Shown here: one piece after another, positions 1-7,810 of the stretch
Layout: the number at the start of each line of letters is the position of its first letter
How positions within the stretch are numbered: the stretch's first letter is position 1
Source of the DNA: an uncultured Erysipelotrichaceae bacterium
GTDB lineage: Bacteria > Bacillota_I > Bacilli_A > RFN20 > CAG-826
NCBI GenBank assembly: GCA_902800905.1
Contig: CADCGC010000003.1
Span: 66,283 to 102,276, forward strand
DNA: 35,994 nt
Direction: 5' to 3'
Notes under the pieces: generated by a model
The model's input: the letters and a program-made list of their open reading frames with translations, nothing else
What the model was told of the DNA's origin: nothing
Database searches by the model: none
Program-made: the position numbers and the translations under genes

Positions 1-320
1 TTTCTGGATGGGTTATATCCTTGGGGTGCTACAACTTCTATATCGGTTGGTATCTTGTCTGTAAGATGATGCATATATAAAGCTGTCATATCAGAAAAAA
101 CATATTTAGGATATCTTCTTTGAAGAACATAATAATAATCAGCAAAATAACTATCGCTTGCGTAGTAGCCTGGAGCAATTTTAATGAGATTGTTTTTTCT
201 TACAAAATCAGAAAGAAACCAAGATGGAATATTAGCTTCATCAATATTTTTTCTAGTAATATAGCCACCATTGTCATTAAATATTTTTTCAACCTTTGAG
301 TAATTAGTGTTTTCTTTCAT
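1..320 (-). CDS. AbiEi-type antitoxin, N-terminal part (runs off the left edge)
   Basis: About 106 codons are open from an ATG at 320 to the window edge, with no stop, so the gene is partial. The translation has the N-terminal winged-helix signature of AbiEi-family type IV antitoxins: GGYITRKNIDEANIPSWFLS, then LIKIAPGYY, RRYPKYVFSDMTALYMHHL, and a TDKIP...APQGYNPSR segment. In this family the antitoxin represses its own promoter and counteracts AbiEii, a nucleotidyltransferase toxin usually encoded just downstream, which here would be outside the window. A weak AAGGTG lies a few bases before the ATG. Family assignment rests on recalled motifs; the toxin is not visible. Confidence 0.75.
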   Translation of the reverse strand, partial: MKENTNYSKVEKIFNDNGGYITRKNIDEANIPSWFLSDFVRKNNLIKIAPGYYASDSYFADYYYVLQRRYPKYVFSDMTALYMHHLTDKIPTDIEVVAPQGYNPSR

Positions 321-429
321 ATGCACCTTATTTTATTTCATTTAATGTGCTTTTGCAAGTGAAGAATCACTGTTTTAATATATTAGAAAACATTTTAACT
401 ATTAGTAATGCATATAGACATATTGTTGT

Positions 430-1134
430 CTAATCAACAATATCAACTTTAACTCCCATCTTAAGTAAATCTTCAAAGGACATCTTTGGTTCTCCCTTTA
501 ATTCATCCTTATATGCTTTGATGTTTTCTAAGAAATGATAGATATCATTAATGATATAAATATAAGAGAGATACATTCTTGATCTTTTGTAGTTATCTTC
601 ATTTAATTCAATTAAATCAATAACACGAAGATTGTCTTGTAAATCCATCATCTTCACTATCGCAGATATTGGGTTTTGAAGAACTATTTTGATATATTCT
701 TCATAGTCCATTGATTTATCATGAGTGATACGCTTTAAAGCGTCTAATATATATAAATCAAAATATGTTTGAAAACCACATTCAATATAGATATTACGGA
801 TATCATCAATACTGAATTCTGTATCTTCAACAACATCATGAAGTAGACATACTTCTTGAACTCCGTTATAAGGAATATTGTGTTTATACATTAAGTCTTC
901 ATCCATACAGAATGGATCATCTAAATCAATCCCTACAAGATTTTGATAGTTATATAACACTCTTGAAGGATGAAAAGCGTATTCTTCTCCATTTTCTCTT
1001 TTTTGATCCCTATGTGCATATTCCATGATTTCCATAGCGAGATACACTGAGAAGGTATCCCACTTCTTTAGTGTTTCTTCTTTGCTTCCTCTACTAATTA
1101 GATATTCATGAATCTTCTTTAAGTTCTCACTCAT
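430..1134 (-). CDS. HD-domain protein, small (p)ppGpp hydrolase-like (SpoT-type)
   Basis: This 234-residue protein carries the metal-binding pattern of the SpoT/RelA hydrolase domain: HPSR at residues 55-58, HD at 99-100 within LLHDVVEDT, and KMMDLQDNL at 161-169, which matches the K.AD..hN motif of that family. There is no synthetase, TGS or ACT domain, so it resembles a stand-alone small alarmone hydrolase (MESH1/SAH-like) or a related nucleotide phosphohydrolase. The start is supported by GGAGGG eight bases upstream of the ATG, and a TATAAT lies at 1161-1166. It is separated from the upstream HTH gene by a strong terminator, so it has its own promoter. The substrate is inferred. Confidence 0.72.
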   Translation of the reverse strand: MSENLKKIHEYLISRGSKEETLKKWDTFSVYLAMEIMEYAHRDQKRENGEEYAFHPSRVLYNYQNLVGIDLDDPFCMDEDLMYKHNIPYNGVQEVCLLHDVVEDTEFSIDDIRNIYIECGFQTYFDLYILDALKRITHDKSMDYEEYIKIVLQNPISAIVKMMDLQDNLRVIDLIELNEDNYKRSRMYLSYIYIINDIYHFLENIKAYKDELKGEPKMSFEDLLKMGVKVDIVD

Positions 1135-1160
1135 TTGTCTTCCCTCCTAAATACATCCTC

Positions 1161-1166
1161 ATTATA
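1161..1166 (-). promoter_or_regulatory. Promoter -10 box for the HD-domain gene
   Basis: TATAAT on the minus strand, about 26 bases before the ATG at 1134 and just downstream of the terminator at 1182-1223. No convincing -35 box is seen at 17 bp. Confidence 0.5.
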
Positions 1167-1181
1167 GAAAGAAAGATAAGA

Positions 1182-1223
1182 AAAAAGGTCAAATCGCATT
1201 TGACAATTGATTTTGACCTTTTT
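1182..1223. terminator. Bidirectional intrinsic terminator
   Basis: Perfect 12-bp inverted repeat, AAAAAGGTCAAA at 1182-1193 with TTTGACCTTTTT at 1212-1223. The arms begin in A and end in T, so a U-tract follows the GC core in either direction. It ends the HTH gene at 1231 and insulates the HD gene. Confidence 0.85.
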
Positions 1224-1230
1224 GTCTTTC

Positions 1231-1623
1231 TTAAATGATTAGTGAATCCGCGTAACCATTCTCTTCTAATAAAGCATTCACTTTATCAATATCATATATT
1301 TTGTTTTCAATCGCATATCTAATGATTAATGCATATCTATTAGAAGACGATAATGTATATCCTGCTTTCTTAAGAAGGTATTTACATTCATGGTTATTAG
1401 CTTCTAAAGCGAACACTATCTTAAGACAAACATTTAATGATGGATGTGATTTTCCTGAAATAATAGAAGACCATAGTTGTCTAGATATATTAGCTTTGTT
1501 ATATAGTTTAGAAGCATCCTTATATCCATACTTGTCCATTAGTGAATATAGATATTCCACAAAGGAAGAGGTTTTCTCTTTGTTGTTACTATGTTTGTTA
1601 ATAAATTCTTGTAGGGTTTCCAT
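1231..1623 (-). CDS. Small HTH (Xre-like) protein of unknown role
   Basis: A 130-residue helical protein. Residues about 38-85 form a helix-turn-helix of the type found at the C-terminus of various Firmicute proteins: KLYNKANISRQLWSSIISGK, then P...CLKIVFAL and a YLLKKAGYTLS tail. The end has the recurring pattern IIRYAIENKIYDIDKVNALL. In relatives this domain is often fused to a catalytic domain; here it stands alone. No Shine-Dalgarno sequence precedes the ATG. Instead an extended -10 (TGATACAAT) lies six bases upstream, so the mRNA may be leaderless. A 140-bp near-identical copy of its 5' end lies at 7661-7800. Confidence 0.7.
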   Translation of the reverse strand: METLQEFINKHSNNKEKTSSFVEYLYSLMDKYGYKDASKLYNKANISRQLWSSIISGKSHPSLNVCLKIVFALEANNHECKYLLKKAGYTLSSSNRYALIIRYAIENKIYDIDKVNALLEENGYADSLII

Positions 1624-1629
1624 AGGAAT

Positions 1630-1638
1630 ATTGTATCA
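1630..1638 (-). promoter_or_regulatory. Extended -10 promoter, probably leaderless transcript
   Basis: TGATACAAT on the minus strand ends six bases before the ATG at 1623. There is no ribosome binding site and no good -35 box. Confidence 0.4.
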
Positions 1639-1671
1639 CATGTTGTTTGGTTTAGTGGGGTTCTTATAGGG

Positions 1672-2661
1672 TTAATTATCCTTTATACGCCATCCACCAT
1701 CAAGTTTTCTCGGAAGAATTTGAGATATGGTCCAGAATGAACCAGACTCTTTATCCATTTGATAGCCTCTTACATCTGCGGTGCTGGCGTTCTCTTTAAT
1801 GTTTACCTTAAATACAATGCCTGATGATTCAACAATTATAAACTCTTTATCTTTGTTTGCATTAATTAAGTCAACAATTCTATGTCCGTCGCTTCGTGTC
1901 GGTGGTCTAACCACTCGGGTTGTAGGTTCGTTGTTAGTCACAAAATGCGTTTGCCTAGCTACACTTAAACGCCTTTGCTGTTCCGCCTCAATAATGCGCT
2001 CGATTCTTTTTTGTCTCTCTACTTTAGCACGTTCAATTCTTTTTTGCTCTTCTATTTCTGACTGCGCATTTATTTCCTTGTTTTTGATCCAGCTTTTGTT
2101 AATTCTTTCTCTAACAATCTTATCGATTGTATCTTCCACTATTAGGTTTGTACCTTTGTATTGTTTCAAATCAACGCCGATAACATATTCATATCCTTGT
2201 TTAGCTCTTGATATCAATGAATAACTTTTAGTGTAATCGTAGTATAAGACAACCGCTATTTTAGTGTTTTTGTTATTAATCAACTCGACAACAGGCACGT
2301 TCTCTTCTTCAAAAAAGATGAGTCTACTTTCAACGATACTAGTGCTGTTAGGAATCTTAACTTCTTGATAAGGTGAATGAGGCAAAGAAAGGTAACCTGT
2401 TTTATCCACAATCATTTTAAACATAAGTGCTATAGTTGATTCGTGGCCTTTCTTGCACTTTGAGCCAGCTTGGTGAGCGAAATGATGTTCTCTCATATTT
2501 CCACCATTTCTTGCCACTAAATTGCTCTTGCAGTAGTTACAAAATAGATTACATGCTAACCCATTTTCACAATTATCAATATAAACAAAAGAATTGGATG
2601 TTTTATCAAATCCAAAAACAATCATTTTATTAAGTTGTGCAAATGTTATTTTTGTACCCAT
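1672..2661 (-). CDS. CoiA-like zinc-site protein with coiled coil
   Basis: A 329-residue protein. Residues about 35-75 hold a CxxxCxxC cluster (CNLFCNYC) followed by HHFAH and CKKGHES. This is the N-terminal module of competence protein CoiA and related nuclease-associated proteins, where it tests for a metal site before a PD-(D/E)XK-like core. A strand-rich middle (VESRLIFFEEENVPVVELIN, then KIAVVLYY) could be a nuclease-type fold, but I do not see a clear D...ExK triad. Residues about 200-235 are a highly charged coiled coil with repeated RIER and KRIER units. The C-terminus ends in a small beta domain (GGWRIKD). It lies 8 bp downstream of the zinc-ribbon nuclease gene and is probably co-transcribed. 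A function in DNA metabolism is inferred. Confidence 0.5.
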   Translation of the reverse strand: MGTKITFAQLNKMIVFGFDKTSNSFVYIDNCENGLACNLFCNYCKSNLVARNGGNMREHHFAHQAGSKCKKGHESTIALMFKMIVDKTGYLSLPHSPYQEVKIPNSTSIVESRLIFFEEENVPVVELINNKNTKIAVVLYYDYTKSYSLISRAKQGYEYVIGVDLKQYKGTNLIVEDTIDKIVRERINKSWIKNKEINAQSEIEEQKRIERAKVERQKRIERIIEAEQQRRLSVARQTHFVTNNEPTTRVVRPPTRSDGHRIVDLINANKDKEFIIVESSGIVFKVNIKENASTADVRGYQMDKESGSFWTISQILPRKLDGGWRIKDN

Positions 2662-2669
2662 CTTCTATT

Positions 2670-4376
2670 CTACTTTTTCTTATAATATGCCCAACGATAT
2701 CCGCCAGCGGTTCTTGTTATCCCACGGCAAACGCTTGAAATAGAACCTGGATGGATTCCTAATTTTCTGCCAGCTTCTTTAATGGTTTTATAAACAGTAT
2801 TAGTATCTAAATTAACGACTTTTGTTCCAACTTTCTCAGCAATAATTTCTTTCTTACATTCTGGGCAGCCACAGCCTTGAATTGTTCTAATAGATACTTT
2901 AGTTAGCCAACTATATCCACACTTTGAACACACAAACCAATATTGTTTGTTTGTCTTACAATTTATTTCGTCGGGTTTCTTTTTATTTTTTGAATAGTCC
3001 CATTCTTTTGCAATATAAGGAAATCGAGATAATAAATCGTTTTTTCCTTTAATAACAACTTGGTTAGCACAGCACGGGCACCCTCTTCCTCTTGATCTAT
3101 GAGCAGGATTCCTCTTCCATTCATAGCCACATTTATGACATTGCCACCAAAAATCTTGATTAGAAAATAATGGGATTGTTGACGGGTCTATCCCTTTGTT
3201 TTTGTCATAATTCCAATCAGCAAAGTAATCGGTGTTGCAAATTGAGTTTTCTTTTTTTATAGAGTAAACTGCCGCCAATATAGAAGACGAATCTTTTTCT
3301 ATATCGATGTTTATTGCTAAATCAAGCGAAAACAATTCATTAATCCTTTCAATGACACTTTTGATGGCTGCACCCAACTCATCATATTTTCTTTTCTTAA
3401 CATAGTATTTGATTGAGTTGCTTTCATAGCGAACACACTTATCTTCTCTGATTCTGAACAGCGTTATACCGAACGAATCACATAGGTTGTCTTTCTTAAT
3501 GTCTTTATCAACATTCTTGTGCCAATTATCTCCGTCATATTCAATACCAACTTTTAGACTTGGTATATAAATATCAATTTCTGATTGATTAAGCTGCTTG
3601 TCTCTATAATTTTCAATCGCATCATTAAACAATAAAGATATGTAATATGCAACTGCTTTTTCTGGGAACGATATTCTTAGTTCTTTCGCACATTCAGGAC
3701 ACAATTCTTTATTAATTGTTCTTCGATAAATTTCTTTCGTATATTTATGCCCTCGCTCACAAATCCAATGGGCTTTTATTTCGCTTCCATATGATAATTG
3801 ATTTGGATATATTTTCTCTTTTTCGTTTTCTTTGCTATCCCATTCTTTCATTAAGTATGAGAATTTGGTTTCTAAATCATTGCAACCGAGCAAGATTTTT
3901 TTGCCACTACAAATTGGACACATCGATTGCCTAGCAACTCTATGCGCAACACTGTCGTTCCATTCATGTCCTTTTTCACACTTCCAATCAAAAAATAAAT
4001 TAGAATGGGGAAACACTTTACCTGGGGTTGTATCATTCTTTATGTAATCCCAATCTTTAGCTATATTAGGATATAAGGCAGCTAAACTTTGTTCTGGTTT
4101 GGCGGTAGCATATTTTCTTGCTAAACATTTTTTGCATTGTGAACCATTTGTTTTTCTTTCTATCCTAGTTGTAAATTCATTACCACAAACATGGCATTTC
4201 CAATGTGCTGTCCTGTTGCTACCTGTTGATAACTTTGACGGGTTTAAACCATCGAGATTGTTTTTCTCCCAATCCCAATCCAACATGTTTGTTTTATCAT
4301 CAATCAACAGCTTTCTCATAACAACATTATTCACTATAATCGCAGTATAAAAAAGTCTTTTTTTAAGACCTACCAT
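2670..4376 (-). CDS. Zinc-ribbon repeat protein with PD-(D/E)XK (Vsr-like) nuclease and NUMOD1-like tail
   Basis: A 568-residue protein with five treble-clef/zinc-ribbon units: CxxC at residues 61/64 with 81/84, CEKGH at 133 with CPIC at 153, CERGH at 206 with CPEC at 226, CHKC at 413 with CPCC at 433, and CSKC at 483 with CPEC at 504. Between units three and four, residues 234-315 form a Vsr/DUF559-type nuclease core: EIDIYIP with D268, GIEYDGDNWH with E279 and D281, then ITLFRIRED. The tail (residues 515-565: VVNLDTNTVYKTIKEAG, then GIHPGSISSVCRG) matches a NUMOD1-like DNA-binding motif of homing endonucleases. AGGAG five bases before the ATG at 4376 fixes the start. Likely a DNA endonuclease; whether it is mobile or defensive is open. 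Confidence 0.7.
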   Translation of the reverse strand: MVGLKKRLFYTAIIVNNVVMRKLLIDDKTNMLDWDWEKNNLDGLNPSKLSTGSNRTAHWKCHVCGNEFTTRIERKTNGSQCKKCLARKYATAKPEQSLAALYPNIAKDWDYIKNDTTPGKVFPHSNLFFDWKCEKGHEWNDSVAHRVARQSMCPICSGKKILLGCNDLETKFSYLMKEWDSKENEKEKIYPNQLSYGSEIKAHWICERGHKYTKEIYRRTINKELCPECAKELRISFPEKAVAYYISLLFNDAIENYRDKQLNQSEIDIYIPSLKVGIEYDGDNWHKNVDKDIKKDNLCDSFGITLFRIREDKCVRYESNSIKYYVKKRKYDELGAAIKSVIERINELFSLDLAINIDIEKDSSSILAAVYSIKKENSICNTDYFADWNYDKNKGIDPSTIPLFSNQDFWWQCHKCGYEWKRNPAHRSRGRGCPCCANQVVIKGKNDLLSRFPYIAKEWDYSKNKKKPDEINCKTNKQYWFVCSKCGYSWLTKVSIRTIQGCGCPECKKEIIAEKVGTKVVNLDTNTVYKTIKEAGRKLGIHPGSISSVCRGITRTAGGYRWAYYKKK

Positions 4377-4378
4377 GC

Positions 4379-4459
4379 TACTCCTATCTATATTAATAGA
4401 TATGATCTATATGAATATATAAAGAAGTTATATATGAATAGAGATTATAGATAGGAGTA
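4379..4459. repeat. 14-bp perfect inverted repeat around an A/T-rich spacer
   Basis: TACTCCTATCTATA at 4379-4392 and its exact reverse complement at 4446-4459. The spacer also holds TATATGAATA-type direct repeats. One arm contains the ribosome binding site (AGGAG) of the zinc-ribbon nuclease gene, so pairing in the mRNA could hide that site, or a repressor could bind the arms. Function inferred. Confidence 0.6.
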
Positions 4460-4494
4460 AAAAATTAAGATGATGGCAATGTAATGTATTAATT

Positions 4495-5061
4495 CTAATC
4501 ATCATAGAACTCATCATCATAATATATGTTTTTAGCGTCTTCACTTAATTCATCAAATTCTTTCTTACCACTATAGAATTCTTCAACTTCATCAAAAGGA
4601 TCTTGTTCTGTAGAAGAACCACTACCTCTATATCTAATAGAAGAACGTGTTTTCTTAGAAACAACAATAACTTCATTAGAATCATAATATGAAACAGATT
4701 CATTTTCTTTTAATAAAGAGTATAGTTCTTCTACTTTAAACTTTGGTTGATGCGATACACCATATTTTCTATTTCTTTTAGATACTTCATCAAATATCTG
4801 GTTGTAATAATGTCTTACACCTTCCATAAGATGGTCTGATTTATGCAATAGTGAAACAAGAAGAACAATTGCCGCAAAGAGCGAAAACACTATTCCACCA
4901 GCAAGTTGTCCAACTTCTACTTGCCCAGATAAGAAATATCCAACATAGCAACATATTCCACCACCAAGAAGAAAAGCGGCTATTGAGAACGCAAAAACTT
5001 TAATCGCTATAACGCGTTTCTTTCCTTCCTGTATTGTTTCGTCTCTAGTGTATGTTTTCAT
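4495..5061 (-). CDS. Two-TM membrane protein, unknown family (paralogue of 7811-8326)
   Basis: A 188-residue protein opening with MKTYTRDETIQEGKKR, then two membrane segments at about residues 21-45 and 52-72. A cytosolic tail follows with EELYSLLKENESVSYYDSNE and an acidic C-terminus (final FYDD). The gene at 7811-8326 shares the opening (YTR-E-I--GKR), the two membrane spans and the EELY-LL--ESV-YYD motif, so the two form a small local family. The start overlaps the end of the upstream gene by four bases (ATGA), which indicates translational coupling with 5058-5456. I do not recognise the family; a small membrane signalling or anchoring role is only a guess. Confidence 0.6.
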   Translation of the reverse strand: MKTYTRDETIQEGKKRVIAIKVFAFSIAAFLLGGGICCYVGYFLSGQVEVGQLAGGIVFSLFAAIVLLVSLLHKSDHLMEGVRHYYNQIFDEVSKRNRKYGVSHQPKFKVEELYSLLKENESVSYYDSNEVIVVSKKTRSSIRYRGSGSSTEQDPFDEVEEFYSGKKEFDELSEDAKNIYYDDEFYDD

Positions 5062-5456
5062 TCTTCTATAGTTATCTTATCTACTAACTCTTGCAACTTT
5101 GAATACACATTAGATAATACTTCATATTTTTTGTATGTAACCAATAATTCATATATAGCATCATTAAACTTTATAATGCTATCTAAAAATTTATTAACAC
5201 ATTTAGCAACCTTCGTATTTGATAACGGAGCATCGTTGATTTCATAAACAGCAAATCTCTCACCATTATTTAAAACCAAACCATATTTCACAGTAAGGTG
5301 ATATCCATCAAATAGTGTTTTCCATTTTTTTGATTCGATAAATGTTTCTTTGATATCTGAATATTTAATAATTTTGTATCCACCAAAAATAAATCGATCT
5401 GACTTGTTTTCAACATCTAATACTTTAAACATGTTTTTGTTATTAGCAACAATCAT
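5058..5456 (-). CDS. Small hypothetical protein, possibly PH-like
   Basis: A protein of about 132 residues starting at an ATG (5456); a GTG three codons earlier (5465) is possible but lies almost on the transcription start predicted from the TATAAT at 5467-5472. The first 80 residues look like a beta-rich domain (FKVLDVENKSDRFIFGGYKI, GLVLNNGERFAVYEI), which recalls PH/DUF4429-type folds. The rest is helical. It overlaps the following membrane-protein gene by four bases, so the two probably act together. No motif gives a function. Confidence 0.5.
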   Translation of the reverse strand: MIVANNKNMFKVLDVENKSDRFIFGGYKIIKYSDIKETFIESKKWKTLFDGYHLTVKYGLVLNNGERFAVYEINDAPLSNTKVAKCVNKFLDSIIKFNDAIYELLVTYKKYEVLSNVYSKLQELVDKITIEE

Positions 5457-5466
5457 AACTACCACT

Positions 5467-5472
5467 ATTATA
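5467..5472 (-). promoter_or_regulatory. Promoter -10 box, very short or absent leader
   Basis: TATAAT on the minus strand, with TTACAT 18 bp upstream as a possible -35 box. Only ten bases separate the box from the ATG at 5456, and no ribosome binding site is visible. Confidence 0.45.
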
Positions 5473-5545
5473 GCAAGGTGAAAAATATTGATGTAACAAT
5501 ATCAATGATATTAATAATATTGTGAGTATTATTAGTTAAAATATG

Positions 5546-5620
5546 GGGTTTCTTGTGTGTTAATTGGATTAAATTGAAAAATAGTTATGCAATAAAGGAT
5601 TCAAACATGTTCCTTGTAAC
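5546..5620. repeat. 75-bp dispersed repeat, copy 1
   Basis: Matches 12408-12482 in the same orientation at 68 of 75 positions; all seven differences are transitions. It lies in a gene-free gap of 220 bases. On the minus strand both copies can be read as a short tail ending LLHNYFSI, but there is no start in either. It may be a genome-wide repeat or the scar of a recombination event. Confidence 0.75.
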
Positions 5621-5685
5621 AACCTGAATCAAAACTCACGTTGAGTATAATCTAGTACAACCTAGAGACTATCTGAATAACATAT

Positions 5686-6981
5686 CTAGTTTCTTAATAA
5701 GTTAATAGGAACAATATAAATATTATCTTCTGTTTTTCTACAGGAACCATGGCTAGTCAAAATCATTCTGAAAGAAGGTAATTTCAGTTCGTTCTCTTTC
5801 ATTTTTTTACTAAATGAATTCAAAGAAGAAATGCCTTCAGAGACATTCTTCTCGCTAGCAATCTTAATTTCAACAGCACCATACTCTCCATTTGGCAATT
5901 TAATAATTGCATCAACCTCTAAACCTGAACTATCGCGATAATGTTTTAGTTCCGCTCCAAGAGATTCGGCATAAACAGATAAATCCCTAACAGCGAAATC
6001 TTCGAAAAAGAATCCAAAAGATTTTAAATCATTCATCAAATCGGCCGGCTTAATTCCTAAAGCAGAGGTTGCAATTGATGTGTCAACAAAGTGGTGCGTT
6101 GGAGCGGTCCTAACAGCAACACTGGTTCTTAAATTAAGATTCCAAGCAGGCATATCATAAACAACAAATAAATCTTCTAATGTCTTCTTGTACGATAAAA
6201 ATGTATCATCGTCCAACACACTTCTTTCACCAGAAGCGATTATGTCTGAAATCATAGATGTGTTTTTAGCTTGCGTTGAAATATTTCTAGCTAATGTTTT
6301 TAAAACAAGTTTTAACAAATCTATATTTTTGTTTTTTAGGAATTCTGCAAATTCATCGCTTTCATCCTCAATCGTAAATAAACCGTTGTAATAGTTGTTA
6401 GTTACGTTGATCGCATATTCTTTTTTTGCTTTCACTGCAATTGGCCAACCACCACGGCAAATATAAAAGGCGATATCTGCAAGCGAAATTAGATTTTGAT
6501 TATCATATACAGTAGTAAAAGAATATTCTTTATTGAATAAGCCACTTAAAGAAACAACACCTGAAGACTCTTTAGATTCGAAAAGAGTAAATGGTTTTAA
6601 CATCATTGGTGTGATTCTGCCAGCTGCAGAGTTTTGAATTTTAGAAGGTTCAATTGGTGTCGTGCTTCCTGTCAAAATGTATTTGCCAAACTGATAATCA
6701 GAATCTAAATCGTCTTTAATAACGTTCCAAATTTCTGGTGCTTTTTGCCATTCATCAATTAAATGTGGATTAGCGCCAATTAAAGCGGACTTTGGATCAG
6801 CTTTTGCTAGTTCAATTGAATTTGTTGTTTTTAATGCTGTAACAGACTTTGCAAATTCTTCGCACATTGTTGATTTTCCACAAAATTTTGGCCCAGTGAC
6901 AACAACACATCCAGAAGAATTTAATTTTGTTAAAAGTGTTTGCTCCGCTAAACGTGAAATATAATCTTTTACTTTTGCCAT
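5686..6981 (-). CDS. AAA+ ATPase with DUF4143 C-terminal domain
   Basis: A 431-residue protein of the AAA_14/DUF4143 family. It has Walker A GPKFCGKST at residues 30-38, a Walker B-like LIDEWQ at about 74-79, and sensor-type TGSTTP at about 104-109. The C-terminal part contains FFEDFAVRDL and the PD-(D/E)XK-like core KHYRDSSGLEVDAI...AVEIK, typical of DUF4143. Family members are common in low-GC bacteria and archaea and their cellular role is still unclear. GAGG seven bases before the ATG supports the start. Three exact 15-bp repeats at 23-bp spacing lie 53-113 bases upstream and may be its control site. Confidence 0.85.
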   Translation of the reverse strand: MAKVKDYISRLAEQTLLTKLNSSGCVVVTGPKFCGKSTMCEEFAKSVTALKTTNSIELAKADPKSALIGANPHLIDEWQKAPEIWNVIKDDLDSDYQFGKYILTGSTTPIEPSKIQNSAAGRITPMMLKPFTLFESKESSGVVSLSGLFNKEYSFTTVYDNQNLISLADIAFYICRGGWPIAVKAKKEYAINVTNNYYNGLFTIEDESDEFAEFLKNKNIDLLKLVLKTLARNISTQAKNTSMISDIIASGERSVLDDDTFLSYKKTLEDLFVVYDMPAWNLNLRTSVAVRTAPTHHFVDTSIATSALGIKPADLMNDLKSFGFFFEDFAVRDLSVYAESLGAELKHYRDSSGLEVDAIIKLPNGEYGAVEIKIASEKNVSEGISSLNSFSKKMKENELKLPSFRMILTSHGSCRKTEDNIYIVPINLLRN

Positions 6982-7033
6982 AACAATACCTCGATATCAT
7001 TTTATTAAACCCTGTAATAAAAAGCAACACATT

Positions 7034-7094
7034 TTCGGTGTTTTGAAAGACTTCGGTTCGGTGTTTTGAAAAGGTTTATTTCGGTGTTTTGAAA
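7034..7094. repeat. Three exact 15-bp repeats at 23-bp spacing
   Basis: TTCGGTGTTTTGAAA occurs at 7034-7048, 7057-7071 and 7080-7094 with no mismatch and a constant 23-bp period. Related degenerate copies lie near 7163 and 7400. The array sits just upstream of the AAA ATPase gene, so it may be an operator array for regulator binding about every two helical turns. Confidence 0.85.
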
Positions 7095-7660
7095 ATTAAA
7101 TAATCAATTCTAACAACCAGGGCTCATTTTCATCTCGGCAGTTGAACAACCGAGGATTCCCATTCGGTGTCCTAAAAACTTATCTATTTTTCTTCTTAAA
7201 CAATCCATATCATGACATTGCGAATAAGTATTATCACAAAATTCTAATGTTTTTAAGATAGAAAATCACAAAATTCTTATTTTATATTTGTAAGTTTGCA
7301 CAGTTCTTTCTGACTTTTTCCGAATTCAATTAGGTTTTAGTCAAAAGTAATAAAATAATCAATATTTGTTAATGAAAATTCTATTGTTATGTGATCATTT
7401 TTGGTGTTTTGGAAGAAGTGTTCGAAAAATAGATAGCCGACTTAATAAAATCACTGATGGCGCACCGCTGTCACCTATTCAATTAAAATTTTAATGATTA
7501 TTATATTTATATAATAAATGCAAGTGAATTTGCATTCTTTTAAACATATTCTATTCCATAAAACGGGGTGGTTAGTAACTACGTGGTTACTATTAGTGAT
7601 GCGTATAGGAAAAACAATGCTCGTTTAACAATTACTTAAGTACTTTGATTATTGTTTGTA

Positions 7661-7800
7661 TAGATATATTAGCTTTGTTATATAGCTTAGAAGCATCTAT
7701 ATATCCATACTTGTCCATTAGTGAATATAGATATTCCACAAAGGAAGAGGTTTTCTCTTTGTTGCTACTATGTTTGTTAATGAATTCTTGTAGGGTTTCC
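7661..7800 (-). pseudogene. Remnant copy of the orphan HTH gene (5' end)
   Basis: Matches 1482-1621, the first 46 or so codons of the HTH gene, at 135 of 140 positions. Identity stops exactly at the second base of codon 1: the ATG is lost, and the 3' two thirds of the gene are missing. The high identity points to a recent local duplication. It sits next to 7811-8326, itself a paralogue of 4495-5061. Confidence 0.85.
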
Positions 7801-7810
7801 CACCCATTAT

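Larger units (their letters stand above)
6982..7810. other. 829-bp gene-poor gap
   Basis: No credible intact gene in either strand. It holds the repeat array at 7034-7094, two degenerate relatives of that repeat (near 7163 and 7400), a remnant of the orphan HTH gene at 7661-7800, and a stretch at 7589-7611 that matches 398-420 at 19 of 23 bases. Confidence 0.7.

Noticed and set aside
1301..1669. Plus-strand ORF opposite the HTH gene
   Set aside because: It is the antisense frame of a gene with clear HTH features and a terminator; no ribosome site.
6812..7030. Minus-strand ORF across the start of the AAA ATPase
   Set aside because: It overlaps the ATPase P-loop coding region in another frame and has no own motifs.
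7034..7094. Short regular repeats that look like a CRISPR array
   Set aside because: Repeats are 15 bp with 8-bp gaps, only three exact units, and there are no cas genes.
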